A program made the position numbers and the translations under genes. Positions 53,126 through 61,714 of a DNA stretch of 64,000 nucleotides are shown here, piece after piece. Source of the stretch: Oceanobacter sp045430275 (GTDB lineage: Bacteria; Pseudomonadota; Gammaproteobacteria; Pseudomonadales; Oceanobacteraceae); the NCBI GenBank assembly GCA_045430275.1, contig JAILXU010000006.1, positions 124,001 through 188,000 of the forward strand, read 5' to 3'. The stretch's first letter is position 1. Every line of letters starts with the position of its first letter. Under the pieces are notes generated by a model. The model did not search any database, was not told the DNA's origin, and worked only from the letters and a program-made list of their open reading frames with translations.

Positions 53126-53955
53126 GACATCCACTCCCAATTCATCCAGTACACACACAAGGCAAAGACAGGTACGGCCGCAGCCATGCTGTCAATACGA
53201 TCCAGAACACCACCATGCCCCGGCAATAAAGCTGAGCTGTCTTTTATACCCCGGTAGCGTTTCATCATACTTTCCAGCAAATCGCCCAGTACGGAGACCA
53301 CCGTTGTGAGCGCAACAACCATCAACAACTGCACTTGCTCAAGCATTGCCAGAGGGTGAACCCAAAGATCGATACACAAACCAAAGATCACGCCAACGGC
53401 CAGAGATGTCGCCATCCCACCCCAAAATCCAGCCCACGATTTACCAGGGCTGACATTCGGAGCCAGTTTGGCTTTACCCCATTTTTTGCCAGCAAAGTAA
53501 GCTCCGGTATCCGCTCCCCAGATGATCAGCATCACCAGCAGAATCAACAACGAACTGTGAGTCACCTGCTTGAGGTAAACAAATCCACCCCACATGGGAA
53601 TCAACACCAGCAATCCCAACACAGCCCGTATCCAGGCTGATTTCCAGACCGTAGTGCCACCGGGGTAACGCTTGACCAGTACAAAAGCCAGCAGCCACCA
53701 CAATCCACCCAGACCCAGATAGTAAATCAGGAAATCAGGGATCATCGGACTGGTGAGCAGGCAGAGCAGTACCACAGCGGCATAGCCGATGCGCTGCCCC
53801 TGAGCGCTATAACCAGCCATATTGGCCCATTCCCAAGCACCCACCGCGGCGATAACAGCGATAAAAACAGCAAAGAAATGCAAAGGCAGAAAGAAAATAC
53901 CAATGATCATCAACGGCGCCAGAATCAACGCCGTAATCACACGTTGTTTAATCAC
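53122..53955 (-). CDS. cdsA: Phosphatidate cytidylyltransferase
   Basis: A 277-residue membrane enzyme that makes CDP-diacylglycerol. About eight hydrophobic helices are visible. The C-terminal signature is DLLESMMKRYRGIKDSS, then LLPGHGGVLDRIDSMAAAVP. The N terminus IKQRVITALILAP matches the family if GTG 53955 is used, with AAGGTG seven bases upstream. GTG 53964 would add three residues. It overlaps the uppS end by eight bases. Confidence 0.93.
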   Translation of the reverse strand: MIKQRVITALILAPLMIIGIFFLPLHFFAVFIAVIAAVGAWEWANMAGYSAQGQRIGYAAVVLLCLLTSPMIPDFLIYYLGLGGLWWLLAFVLVKRYPGGTTVWKSAWIRAVLGLLVLIPMWGGFVYLKQVTHSSLLILLVMLIIWGADTGAYFAGKKWGKAKLAPNVSPGKSWAGFWGGMATSLAVGVIFGLCIDLWVHPLAMLEQVQLLMVVALTTVVSVLGDLLESMMKRYRGIKDSSALLPGHGGVLDRIDSMAAAVPVFALCVYWMNWEWMS

Positions 53956-54712
53956 TGACAGCACCTTTTAATTGATCATCCGTACGCCCAAAACGACGGG
54001 TACGACTGGAAAAAGCCGCCAGCGCTTTCTGATATTCTGTTTCCCGGAAATCGGGCCAGAACGCATCACAAAAGTAGAATTCGGTGTAAGCACATTGCCA
54101 TAACAGGAAGTTGCTGATGCGTTGCTCACCGCCGGTGCGGATCAATAAATCCGGGGATGGATATTGAGCCAGACAAGTGTGCTCATGCAGCATATCTTCT
54201 GTAATAGCAGCCGCTTTCAGCTGTCCATCAGCAACCGACTCAGCCAGTCGGCGGGCAGCCTGCGCAATATCCCAACGCCCACCGTAATTGGCAGCAATCA
54301 CCAACAACATTCCGGTATTGTTCGCCGTAGACGCTTCCGCTTCAGCAATCAGTTTCTGGATTTTGGCTGAAAAAGCCGTGGTATCACCGATGATTTTCAA
54401 ACGCAGATTGTTGCGCCGCAAACGACGCACTTCACGCTCAAGAGCCATCGTGAACAATTGCATCAGAGCAGACACTTCCTTCGCAGGACGACGCCAGTTC
54501 TCACTACTGAAAGCAAACAGGGTGAGCACTTCAACGCCTTCACGCGCGGAGACTTCAACAACGCTACGAACCGCTTCGACACCCGCTTTATGACCGGCAA
54601 TACCCGGCATCAAACGTTTTTTGGCCCAGCGGTTGTTGCCATCCATAATGATGGCAACGTGACGAGGAACCGTTCCATCGGCTCCCTCTTTTTCTTCTAT
54701 TCTGGTCGACAT
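53948..54712 (-). CDS. uppS: Undecaprenyl diphosphate synthase
   Basis: A 254-residue cis-prenyltransferase making the C55 lipid carrier for peptidoglycan and O-antigen. HVAIIMDGNNRWAKKR contains the catalytic Asp, GHKAGVEAVR follows, then FAFSSENWRRP, and DLLIRTGGEQRISNFLLWQ near the C terminus. ATG 54712 is preferred to a TTG two codons earlier. It starts seven bases before frr ends. Confidence 0.95.
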   Translation of the reverse strand: MSTRIEEKEGADGTVPRHVAIIMDGNNRWAKKRLMPGIAGHKAGVEAVRSVVEVSAREGVEVLTLFAFSSENWRRPAKEVSALMQLFTMALEREVRRLRRNNLRLKIIGDTTAFSAKIQKLIAEAEASTANNTGMLLVIAANYGGRWDIAQAARRLAESVADGQLKAAAITEDMLHEHTCLAQYPSPDLLIRTGGEQRISNFLLWQCAYTEFYFCDAFWPDFRETEYQKALAAFSSRTRRFGRTDDQLKGAVSD

Positions 54713-54718
54713 AAGCAA

Positions 54719-55276
54719 TCAGACCTGCATCAGGTCTTTTTCCTTCCCCGCCAGCAGCGCGTCCATTTCAGCAATGAACTTGTCCGTCAGTTTCTGGATT
54801 TGATCCTGACCACCGTGCTCTTCATCTTCAGAAATCATCTTTTCTTTCAACAGCTCTTTGATATTGCTGTTGGCATCACGACGAATATTCCGAATGGACA
54901 CACGCCCTTTTTCAGCTTCTGCACGAGCCTGCTTGATGTAGTCTTTACGCGTTTCTTCCGTCAGAGCTGGCATCGGCAAGCGAATGGTATCGCCGGAAGT
55001 AGATGGGTTCAGACCCAGATCAGACTTGAGAATGGCCTTTTCAATGATAGGTACGAGGTTCTTTTCCCAAGGATTAATGGCCAGAGTACGACCATCTTCT
55101 ACAATGATATTGGCAGCCTGACCAATCGGTGTTTCAGTACCGTAATAATCAATCTTGACGTTATCCAAAATCGCTGGATTGGCACGACCCGTACGTACTT
55201 TCTTGAATGCTTCCAGCAGAGAACCCACACTTTTGGTCATGCGTTCTTCTGCATCTTGTTTGATTTCATCGATCAT
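54719..55276 (-). CDS. frr: Ribosome recycling factor
   Basis: A 185-residue factor that splits post-termination ribosomes with EF-G. The opening is IDEIKQDAEERMTKSVGSL, then LLEAFKKVRTGRANPAIL. The middle domain contains YYGTETPIGQAANI, and RLPMPALTEETRKDYIKQA matches the family. Length is exactly typical. GTGAGGAAGCG precedes the ATG. Two bases separate it from the pyrH stop. Confidence 0.96.
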   Translation of the reverse strand: MIDEIKQDAEERMTKSVGSLLEAFKKVRTGRANPAILDNVKIDYYGTETPIGQAANIIVEDGRTLAINPWEKNLVPIIEKAILKSDLGLNPSTSGDTIRLPMPALTEETRKDYIKQARAEAEKGRVSIRNIRRDANSNIKELLKEKMISEDEEHGGQDQIQKLTDKFIAEMDALLAGKEKDLMQV

Positions 55277-55278
55277 AA

Positions 55279-56013
55279 TTACGCTTCCTCACTTACAATC
55301 AGCGTGCCATCATTGCCGCCAGTAACCAGCCGGGCCAACACACCTGATTCGTTCATATCGTAAACCCGTAATGGCATGTTATGGTCCCGCGCCAGACAAA
55401 TCGCCGTCAGGTCCATCACACCCAGCTGTTTCTCCAGCACTTCCTGATACGTCAAGGTATCGTACTTGGATGCTTCCGGGTCTTTCTTCGGGTCTGCAGT
55501 ATACACACCATCGACATTAGTGGCTTTCAATACCGCATCGGCATTGATCTCAATACCTCTCAGGCATGCCGCCGAGTCGGTTGTAAAAAATGGATTACCG
55601 GTTCCCGCTGCAAAGATAACAATATCACCGCTGTCCAATGCCCGAATGGCACTGCGACGATCATAGTGATCAACCACGCCACTCATGGGAATAGCCGACA
55701 TCACTCGAGTTGTCATGTTAGCGCGCTCAAGAGCATCACGCATGGCCAAGGCGTTCATCACCGTCGCCAACATGCCCATGTGATCACCCGCGACCCGATC
55801 CAGGCCCGCCTCGCTCAACTGCTTGCCGCGGAACAGATTACCACCGCCAATCACAAGCCCGATCTGAACGCCAATTCCCCGAAGCTGACCAATTTCCAGA
55901 GCCATACGATCCAGCACTTTAGGATCAATACCGAATTCGAGGTCTCCCATCAGGGCCTCACCACTCAGTTTTAATAATATACGCTTGTACTTTGGGCTTG
56001 TTTGCGTCGCCAT
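55279..56013 (-). CDS. pyrH: UMP kinase PyrH
   Basis: A 244-residue amino acid kinase-fold enzyme that phosphorylates UMP to UDP. RILLKLSGEALMG is the N-terminal phosphate loop, GLVIGGGNLFRG and AAGTGNPFFTTDSAA bind nucleotide, and KATNVDGVYTADPKKDP is conserved. ATG 56013 has TGGAG seven bases upstream. Upstream in-frame ATGs lack one. Confidence 0.95.
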   Translation of the reverse strand: MATQTSPKYKRILLKLSGEALMGDLEFGIDPKVLDRMALEIGQLRGIGVQIGLVIGGGNLFRGKQLSEAGLDRVAGDHMGMLATVMNALAMRDALERANMTTRVMSAIPMSGVVDHYDRRSAIRALDSGDIVIFAAGTGNPFFTTDSAACLRGIEINADAVLKATNVDGVYTADPKKDPEASKYDTLTYQEVLEKQLGVMDLTAICLARDHNMPLRVYDMNESGVLARLVTGGNDGTLIVSEEA

Positions 56014-56047
56014 GACAGACTCCATTTGCTTACGATAGATACAAGTA

Positions 56048-56096
56048 TGCCGGGCAGGACCCGGCACACGATATAGCAGGCAGAGAAAACTCTGCC
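56048..56096 (-). promoter_or_regulatory. Tandem hairpins between tsf and pyrH
   Basis: TGCCGGG (56048-56054) pairs with CCCGGCA (56060-56066). GGCAGAG (56079-56085) pairs with CTCTGCC (56090-56096) around AAAA. The 94-bp tsf-pyrH gap is long for this operon. No U-run follows, so these may be RNA processing or stability elements rather than terminators. Confidence 0.45.
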
Positions 56097-56107
56097 CTGT
56101 AGCAGAA

Positions 56108-56962
56108 TCAGCCTTTCAGCTGAGCAGCAACTTCGGCAGCAAAATCAACTTCTTCAACTTCAATGCCTTCACCAACTTCGATACGAACAAACGATTCAAC
56201 TTCGGCACCGGCTTCTTTAGCCAGTTGCGCGATGGTTTGATCAGGGTTCTTAACGAAAGGCTGCTCCAGCAAGCTGTTCTCTTTCAGGAACTTCTTGATA
56301 CGACCGCCCATCATTTTTTCAACGATGGCGTCTGGCTTGCCTTCCATATCAGGCTGAGCCTTGATGATCTCTTTTTCCTTCTCCAGAACTTCTTCTGGCA
56401 TGTCTTCAGGGCGAACAACACGTGGGTTAACAGCCGTCACGTGCATGGCAATGTCTTTGGCAACATCAGCATTGCCGCCTTTCATGGCAACGATACTGGC
56501 AATCTTGCCATTGGCGTGCAGGTAAGCACCAACGGTTTCAGATTCAACAACGAAAGCGCGACGGACAGTAACGTTCTCACCGATTTTCTGAACCAGAGCC
56601 ATACGGTCTTCTTCCAGCTCACCTTCGGTCAGCTTGGCAACATCCGCTTCTTTGGTTTCAGCCAGCTTGGCAACAACTTTGTCAGCGAATGCACTGAAGT
56701 TCGCATCACCAGCCGCAAAGTCAGTTTCAGAGTTCACTTCAACAGCAACGACAACGCCACTCTCAACGATGATGCGAACCTTACCTTCAGCAGCCGTACG
56801 GCCTGCTTTTTTGGCAGCTTTCAGACCGGAGTTCTTGCGCAGGTCTTCGATTGCTTTTTCGATATCGCCTTCGTTGGCTGTCAGTGCTTTTTTGCACTCC
56901 ATCATGCCAAGACCAGTACGATCGCGCAGCTCTTTAACCAGCTTAGGTGAAACGCTTGCCAT
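56108..56962 (-). CDS. tsf: Elongation factor Ts
   Basis: A 284-residue guanine nucleotide exchange factor for EF-Tu. The UBA-like N terminus VKELRDRTGLGMMECKKAL, the EF-Tu-contact TDFAAGDANF and the long coiled-coil domain are all present. ATG 56962 has AGAGGA nine bases upstream. It follows rpsB after a hairpin-containing gap of about 106 bp. Confidence 0.96.
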   Translation of the reverse strand: MASVSPKLVKELRDRTGLGMMECKKALTANEGDIEKAIEDLRKNSGLKAAKKAGRTAAEGKVRIIVESGVVVAVEVNSETDFAAGDANFSAFADKVVAKLAETKEADVAKLTEGELEEDRMALVQKIGENVTVRRAFVVESETVGAYLHANGKIASIVAMKGGNADVAKDIAMHVTAVNPRVVRPEDMPEEVLEKEKEIIKAQPDMEGKPDAIVEKMMGGRIKKFLKENSLLEQPFVKNPDQTIAQLAKEAGAEVESFVRIEVGEGIEVEEVDFAAEVAAQLKG

Positions 56963-57009
56963 AATTACGATTCCTCTTCTAAATTCACTTATCAACAAAA
57001 TACCGATTC

Positions 57010-57036
57010 AAAAAAAGGGGGTTTCCCCCCTCTTTT
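57010..57036 (-). terminator. Attenuator-like hairpin between rpsB and tsf
   Basis: On the minus strand a short stem of five G-C pairs (arms at 57025-57030 and 57017-57021, TTT loop) is followed by a run of seven T (57010-57016). This looks like a partial intrinsic terminator that would lower tsf and downstream expression relative to rpsB. Confidence 0.6.
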
Positions 57037-57068
57037 CTTATTCTTCTTGCAAGAGCCAGTACCGATGC

Positions 57069-57818
57069 TTATTCAGCAGCAGCCTGCTCAGATGCTTCTT
57101 CAGCAACTTCAACAAACTCGTCGCCCGCAGGGCCGTTCTGCTGCTTGCCATCCATAACAGCGTCAGCGACAGCCGTTGCGTAGATCTGAATAGCACGGAT
57201 CGCATCATCGTTACCTGGAATTACGTAATCAATGCCGTCCGGGTTTGAGTTGGTATCAACCACACCGATAACAGGGATGCCCAGCTTGTTGGCTTCCTGA
57301 ACAGCGATACGCTCGTGGTCAACGTCGATGACGAATACCATATCTGGCAAGCCGCCCATCTCCTTGATACCACCGATAGAGCGTTCCAGCTTGTCCATTT
57401 CACGAGAGCGCATCAGCGCTTCTTTCTTGGTCAGCTGCTCAAAAGTACCATCGGCCTGCTGTGCTTCCAGATCGCGCAAGCGACGGATAGACTGGCGAAT
57501 GGTTTTGTAGTTGGTCAACATACCACCCAACCAGCGGTGAGCAACAAACGGCATGCCACAGCGAGTAGCCTGCTCTTTTACAATTTTGCCAGCAGCGCGT
57601 TTGGTGCCAACCAGCAGAATCTTGTTGTTACGAGCAGCAACACCTTCAATCTGAGCCAGGGCGTTGTTGATCGCAGGAACAGTATGTTCGAGGTTGATGA
57701 TGTGAATTTTGTTACGAGCACCAAAAATGTAACGACCCATTTTAGGGTTCCAGTAACGAGTCTGGTGACCGAAGTGAACACCTGCTTTCAGCAGGTCGCG
57801 CATATTAACTTGTGCCAT
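57069..57818 (-). CDS. rpsB: Ribosomal protein uS2
   Basis: A 249-residue small-subunit protein. MRDLLKAGVHFGHQTRYWNP is the universal opening, and FVAHRWLGGMLTNYKTIR and VIDVDHERIAVQEANKLGIP follow. The acidic tail EFVEVAEEASEQAAAE is typical of gammaproteobacteria. CAAGGTAATT precedes the ATG. It is the first gene of the large operon. Confidence 0.97.
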   Translation of the reverse strand: MAQVNMRDLLKAGVHFGHQTRYWNPKMGRYIFGARNKIHIINLEHTVPAINNALAQIEGVAARNNKILLVGTKRAAGKIVKEQATRCGMPFVAHRWLGGMLTNYKTIRQSIRRLRDLEAQQADGTFEQLTKKEALMRSREMDKLERSIGGIKEMGGLPDMVFVIDVDHERIAVQEANKLGIPVIGVVDTNSNPDGIDYVIPGNDDAIRAIQIYATAVADAVMDGKQQNGPAGDEFVEVAEEASEQAAAE

Positions 57819-58007
57819 GATAATTACCTTGAATAACTTGGGTTAGGCCTCCACACATCCGTCACATCGACCCTGCTGTTGTTCATAACAACCGGACAGA
57901 GCACCCCGACATCACGTTCTGATGTGTGTGTGATATATAAACCACACAAAACCGAGAGAGTTTCGTGCGATTCGAGCTCTTTTGAGCCGCGGCTTTATAT
58001 CATTATA
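57819..58007 (-). promoter_or_regulatory. Promoter and structured leader of rpsB
   Basis: A TATAAT box lies at 58002-58007 on the minus strand, preceded by TG, and a G+C-rich GCCGCGGC sequence follows, as in growth-controlled ribosomal promoters. The transcript would carry a leader of about 175 nt. It has hairpins at 57910-57924 (CATCA/TGATG) and 57878-57892 (GTTGTT/AACAAC). rpsB leaders in proteobacteria are known targets of S2 autoregulation, and that role is inferred here. The rest of the gap to map (58008-58244) shows only a possible TATACT box at 58164. Confidence 0.55.
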
Positions 58008-58244
58008 CAGGTACTTTTCCAACTCATTTCCGCAGTTTGTCGCCCCCGTCCGGATTACTGGGACAACTCAACAGAACCTGTGTTCAATATCCTTTCAACA
58101 CATTATACAATGTCGAACAAATTTCGATGGTCTATGGAAATCACCCTGGATATTGCTACTGTCTATACTGAATAGCAGCAGTAGCTGTTCCGCCATGCCA
58201 TCACAGCACATTACCGGTTGCGAGACAGACTTTTGACAGATTCT

Positions 58245-59024
58245 ATGAACGTTCAAATAAAAACGGCAGAAGATATTGAAAAGATGCGGGTAGCCGGAAG
58301 GCTGGCGGCAGAGGTTCTGGAAATGATTGAACCTTACGTTGTTCCTGGTGTATCCACAGGTGAGCTGGACCGCCTTTGCCACGACTACATCGTCAATCAG
58401 CAAAATGCCATTCCTGCCCCTTTGAATTACCACGGCTTTCCAAAATCTATCTGCACATCCATCAACCATGTGATTTGTCATGGCATCCCAAGTGATGACA
58501 AAGTTCTAAAAAAAGGTGACATCATCAATGTTGACATCACGGTCATCAAAGATGGTTATCACGGCGATACCAGCAAGATGTTTTTTGTAGGCCAGGTCTC
58601 TCCGGCCTTGCAGCGTCTGGCCAGCATCACACAAGAATGCTTGTATCTGGGAATCGACATGGTCAAACCGGGCGTCACTCTGGGCGATATTGGCGCAGCC
58701 ATTCAGGAACACGCTGAAAAGAACCACTATTCTGTCGTCAGGGAATATTGCGGCCATGGCATTGGCCAAAACTTCCACGAAGACCCTCAGGTATTGCATT
58801 ATGGCCGCAAGGGAACGGGCATGGCCTTGCAGGAAGGCATGACCATCACCATCGAACCGATGGTCAACCTCGGCACACGCTTTAACAAGCTGATGAAAGA
58901 TGGCTGGACCGTCGTCACCAAAGACCGAAAGCCTTCGGCACAATGGGAGCACACCATTCTGGTCACCGCGACCGGTGTTGAAGTCCTGACAGCCCGCCAG
59001 GAAGAAAAGTACTGGACGGCCTGA
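58245..59024 (+). CDS. map: Methionine aminopeptidase type I
   Basis: A 259-residue enzyme that removes the initiator Met from nascent proteins. Metal ligands appear in INVDITVIKDGYHGDTSKMF (two Asp), GHGIGQNFHEDP (His), MTITIEPMVN (Glu) and AQWEHTILV (Glu). Length is typical. ATG 58245 gives the standard start NVQIKTAEDIEKMR. It is divergent from rpsB, which is the usual arrangement, and overlaps glnD by one base. Confidence 0.95.
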   Translation: MNVQIKTAEDIEKMRVAGRLAAEVLEMIEPYVVPGVSTGELDRLCHDYIVNQQNAIPAPLNYHGFPKSICTSINHVICHGIPSDDKVLKKGDIINVDITVIKDGYHGDTSKMFFVGQVSPALQRLASITQECLYLGIDMVKPGVTLGDIGAAIQEHAEKNHYSVVREYCGHGIGQNFHEDPQVLHYGRKGTGMALQEGMTITIEPMVNLGTRFNKLMKDGWTVVTKDRKPSAQWEHTILVTATGVEVLTARQEEKYWTA

Positions 59025-61714
59025 TGCCAGTCACCTTACCCACCATGGAGCTGGTTCCTCATAACGAGATCCACCAGCGCCTTTCCGATGGTGAAATGCC
59101 AATCCCGGTTGCCCGCAACTTATTGCAGGATAACCGGGAACAGGCTGACCGTTATTTTCGAGCCACACTGGATGCCATTGCTCCGGTGCATTTTCGCTCT
59201 CAACAAATGGATGAAATGCTGCGAGCTTTGTGGCAATTCTGCGGCCTCGACTCCCCCTCCCTCGCACTGATCGCTGTAGGCGGTTACGGACGAGGAGAGC
59301 TGCACCCTCACTCCGACATCGACCTGCTGTTATTAGCCAATGAAGAGCAAGACATCAACAACAACGGCGAGTCTCTGCAAACCTTCATTACATTGCTCTG
59401 GGATTTAAAACTGGAAGTCGGGCACAGCGTCCGAACGCTGGAAGATTGTGAACGTGAAGCCAGCCAGGATCTCACCATCATCACCAATCTTCTGGAAAGC
59501 CGCCTGATTCGTGGAGACGAAACCGCCTACCAGTCGCTGAAGGCCATTGTATCCAGACAGGATTTCTGGCCAGCCGAACAGTTTTTCAAAGAGAAATGGC
59601 AAGAACTCCAGTCCCGTCACGACAAGCACAACGATTCTGAATACAACCTTGAACCCAACGTCAAAAACTCACCCGGTGCTCTGCGCGACGTCCAGACCAT
59701 CAGCTGGGTTACTGCCCGCTATTTTGGGGATGGTAACCTGAAAGCACTGGCCGACAAGGGGTTTCTGACCAGTTTCGAACAGAGCCGATTGACTCGCAGC
59801 GTTGCTTTTCTCTGGCAGGTGCGTTATGCCCTGCACATGCTGACGGGCCGGGAAGAAGACCGCTTGCTGTTTAACCTGCAACGTGAAATTGCCGAACTAC
59901 TGGGCTTTGAAGACGACAATCGCCTGGGTGTTGAAAACTTCATGACCCGCTTCTATCGCAACCAACTGGCCACCACCGAAATCTGTGACCTGCTGCTGTT
60001 GCACTTCAACGAAGATTTCATGAAATGCGATGACCCGGACTGCATCGTCCCGGTCAATCAGCACTTCAACCTGCAAAATGGCTATCTGCAAGTCACGGAC
60101 AACGCCCTGTTCTCAACCGACCCCAGCTGGATTCTTCACGTTTTTGTCCTGGCGGCTCAAACCCCGAACGTCATTGGCATTCACTCCGACACCATTCGTG
60201 CGCTGCGGGATCATCGCCACCTGATTAATGATGAGTTTCGCAACAACCCCGACAACAACCGCCTGTTCATGCAACTGATGCGCAATGAACAGCACGTTGT
60301 GCGAGAAATATCCCGCATGATGCGCTACGGCATATTAGGGCGCTACATTCCCGAATTTGGCCATGTTATCGGCATGATGGAACACGACCTGCTCCACATT
60401 CACACGGTGGATGATCACACCTTCCGTATGATGCGATTCCTGCGCCAGTTGCGTTATGACAAAAGGCGGGAAGCCTACCCCATCGCCTCCCGACTGGTGC
60501 ACATGATTCCCAAACAGGAAGTGCTGTACCTCGCGGCCTTGCTGCACGATGCCGGGAAATACATTGAAGGTGACCACACCCAACACGGCGAGCGTCTGGC
60601 TCAGGAGTTTTGCCAACAACACAGCCTCAGCGCCAACGACACCCATCTGGTTTCCTGGCTGGTTGGCAACCACCTCGCCATGTCACACGCGGCCCAGCGA
60701 CTGGATCTGAACAACCCGGAAGACATCCATCAATTTGCACTGGAAGTCGGTGACAAACACCATCTGGACTTACTGTATCTGGTCACGATTGCCGACATGG
60801 TCAGCACCAACCCGAAACTATGGACAAGCTGGCGAGCAGAACAAATGCGAGGGCTGTATAACAACACGCTGCGCGCTTTACGCCGGGGGCTGGCCAACCC
60901 GCTTAACAAAGAAGATTACATCGAGTCCATTCAGCAAGACGCGATTGACTTACTCGGCAAGGAAGGCCTGTCAGAAAGCCAGGTGTACAACATCTGGGGC
61001 GATGCCGGTGATGATTACTTCCTGCGAGAAGCTCTGGACAACATCGTCTGGCACACACTCGCCATTCACACCCACGGAGACAGCACAGAACCCCTGGTAT
61101 CCATCCGACAGACGTCAACCGAAGAGTTTGAAGGTGCGACCCAGATCTTCATTTATATGAAAGATCAGCAACACCTGTTTGCGGCCACCACCGCCACGCT
61201 GGATCAGTTGAATCTGAACGTGCAGGACGCACGCATCATGACATCGGAAAAGAATCAGACCGTCGTCGATACCTACATTGTGCTGGATCATAACAACCAG
61301 CCGATTGACGATCAGGAGCGCCTGCGGGAAATCCGCCAGTCTCTGGTGTCATCATTGGCCCGTCCTGAAGATTACTCCACCATTATTCAGCGGCGCACAC
61401 CGCGCATGCTGAAACAGTTCCCGGTGGAGACACAGGTCACCATGAGCAACGACCCCTACATGCACCGAACCGTTCTGGAAGTGATCGCCGCTGACCGACC
61501 CGGCTTGCTTGCACGAGTGGGAGCCATTTTCGCCGAACAAGGCACACAAATGCAGGGAGCCAAGATTCTGACCGAAGGCGAACGGGTATCAGATATCTTT
61601 TTCATCACCGACCAGGACGGCAACCCCTTTGCCGACCCGGCTATCTGCGAACACCTTCAGGCAGCCATCATCAAGGGGCTGGACGATCAGGTGGAAGTAC
61701 AATCAGCCGTCTGA
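59024..61714 (+). CDS. glnD: PII uridylyltransferase/uridylyl-removing enzyme GlnD
   Basis: An 896-residue bifunctional nitrogen sensor that adds or removes UMP on PII proteins. The nucleotidyltransferase site is VGGYGRGELHPHSDIDLL. The HD domain has LAALLHDAGKYIEGDHTQHG, and two ACT domains near the C terminus (TQIFIYMKDQQHLFAA, LEVIAADRPGLLARVGAIF) bind glutamine. Length matches Pseudomonas. It starts in the map stop (TGATG) and overlaps the convergent helicase gene by 12 bases. Confidence 0.96.
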   Translation: MPVTLPTMELVPHNEIHQRLSDGEMPIPVARNLLQDNREQADRYFRATLDAIAPVHFRSQQMDEMLRALWQFCGLDSPSLALIAVGGYGRGELHPHSDIDLLLLANEEQDINNNGESLQTFITLLWDLKLEVGHSVRTLEDCEREASQDLTIITNLLESRLIRGDETAYQSLKAIVSRQDFWPAEQFFKEKWQELQSRHDKHNDSEYNLEPNVKNSPGALRDVQTISWVTARYFGDGNLKALADKGFLTSFEQSRLTRSVAFLWQVRYALHMLTGREEDRLLFNLQREIAELLGFEDDNRLGVENFMTRFYRNQLATTEICDLLLLHFNEDFMKCDDPDCIVPVNQHFNLQNGYLQVTDNALFSTDPSWILHVFVLAAQTPNVIGIHSDTIRALRDHRHLINDEFRNNPDNNRLFMQLMRNEQHVVREISRMMRYGILGRYIPEFGHVIGMMEHDLLHIHTVDDHTFRMMRFLRQLRYDKRREAYPIASRLVHMIPKQEVLYLAALLHDAGKYIEGDHTQHGERLAQEFCQQHSLSANDTHLVSWLVGNHLAMSHAAQRLDLNNPEDIHQFALEVGDKHHLDLLYLVTIADMVSTNPKLWTSWRAEQMRGLYNNTLRALRRGLANPLNKEDYIESIQQDAIDLLGKEGLSESQVYNIWGDAGDDYFLREALDNIVWHTLAIHTHGDSTEPLVSIRQTSTEEFEGATQIFIYMKDQQHLFAATTATLDQLNLNVQDARIMTSEKNQTVVDTYIVLDHNNQPIDDQERLREIRQSLVSSLARPEDYSTIIQRRTPRMLKQFPVETQVTMSNDPYMHRTVLEVIAADRPGLLARVGAIFAEQGTQMQGAKILTEGERVSDIFFITDQDGNPFADPAICEHLQAAIIKGLDDQVEVQSAV

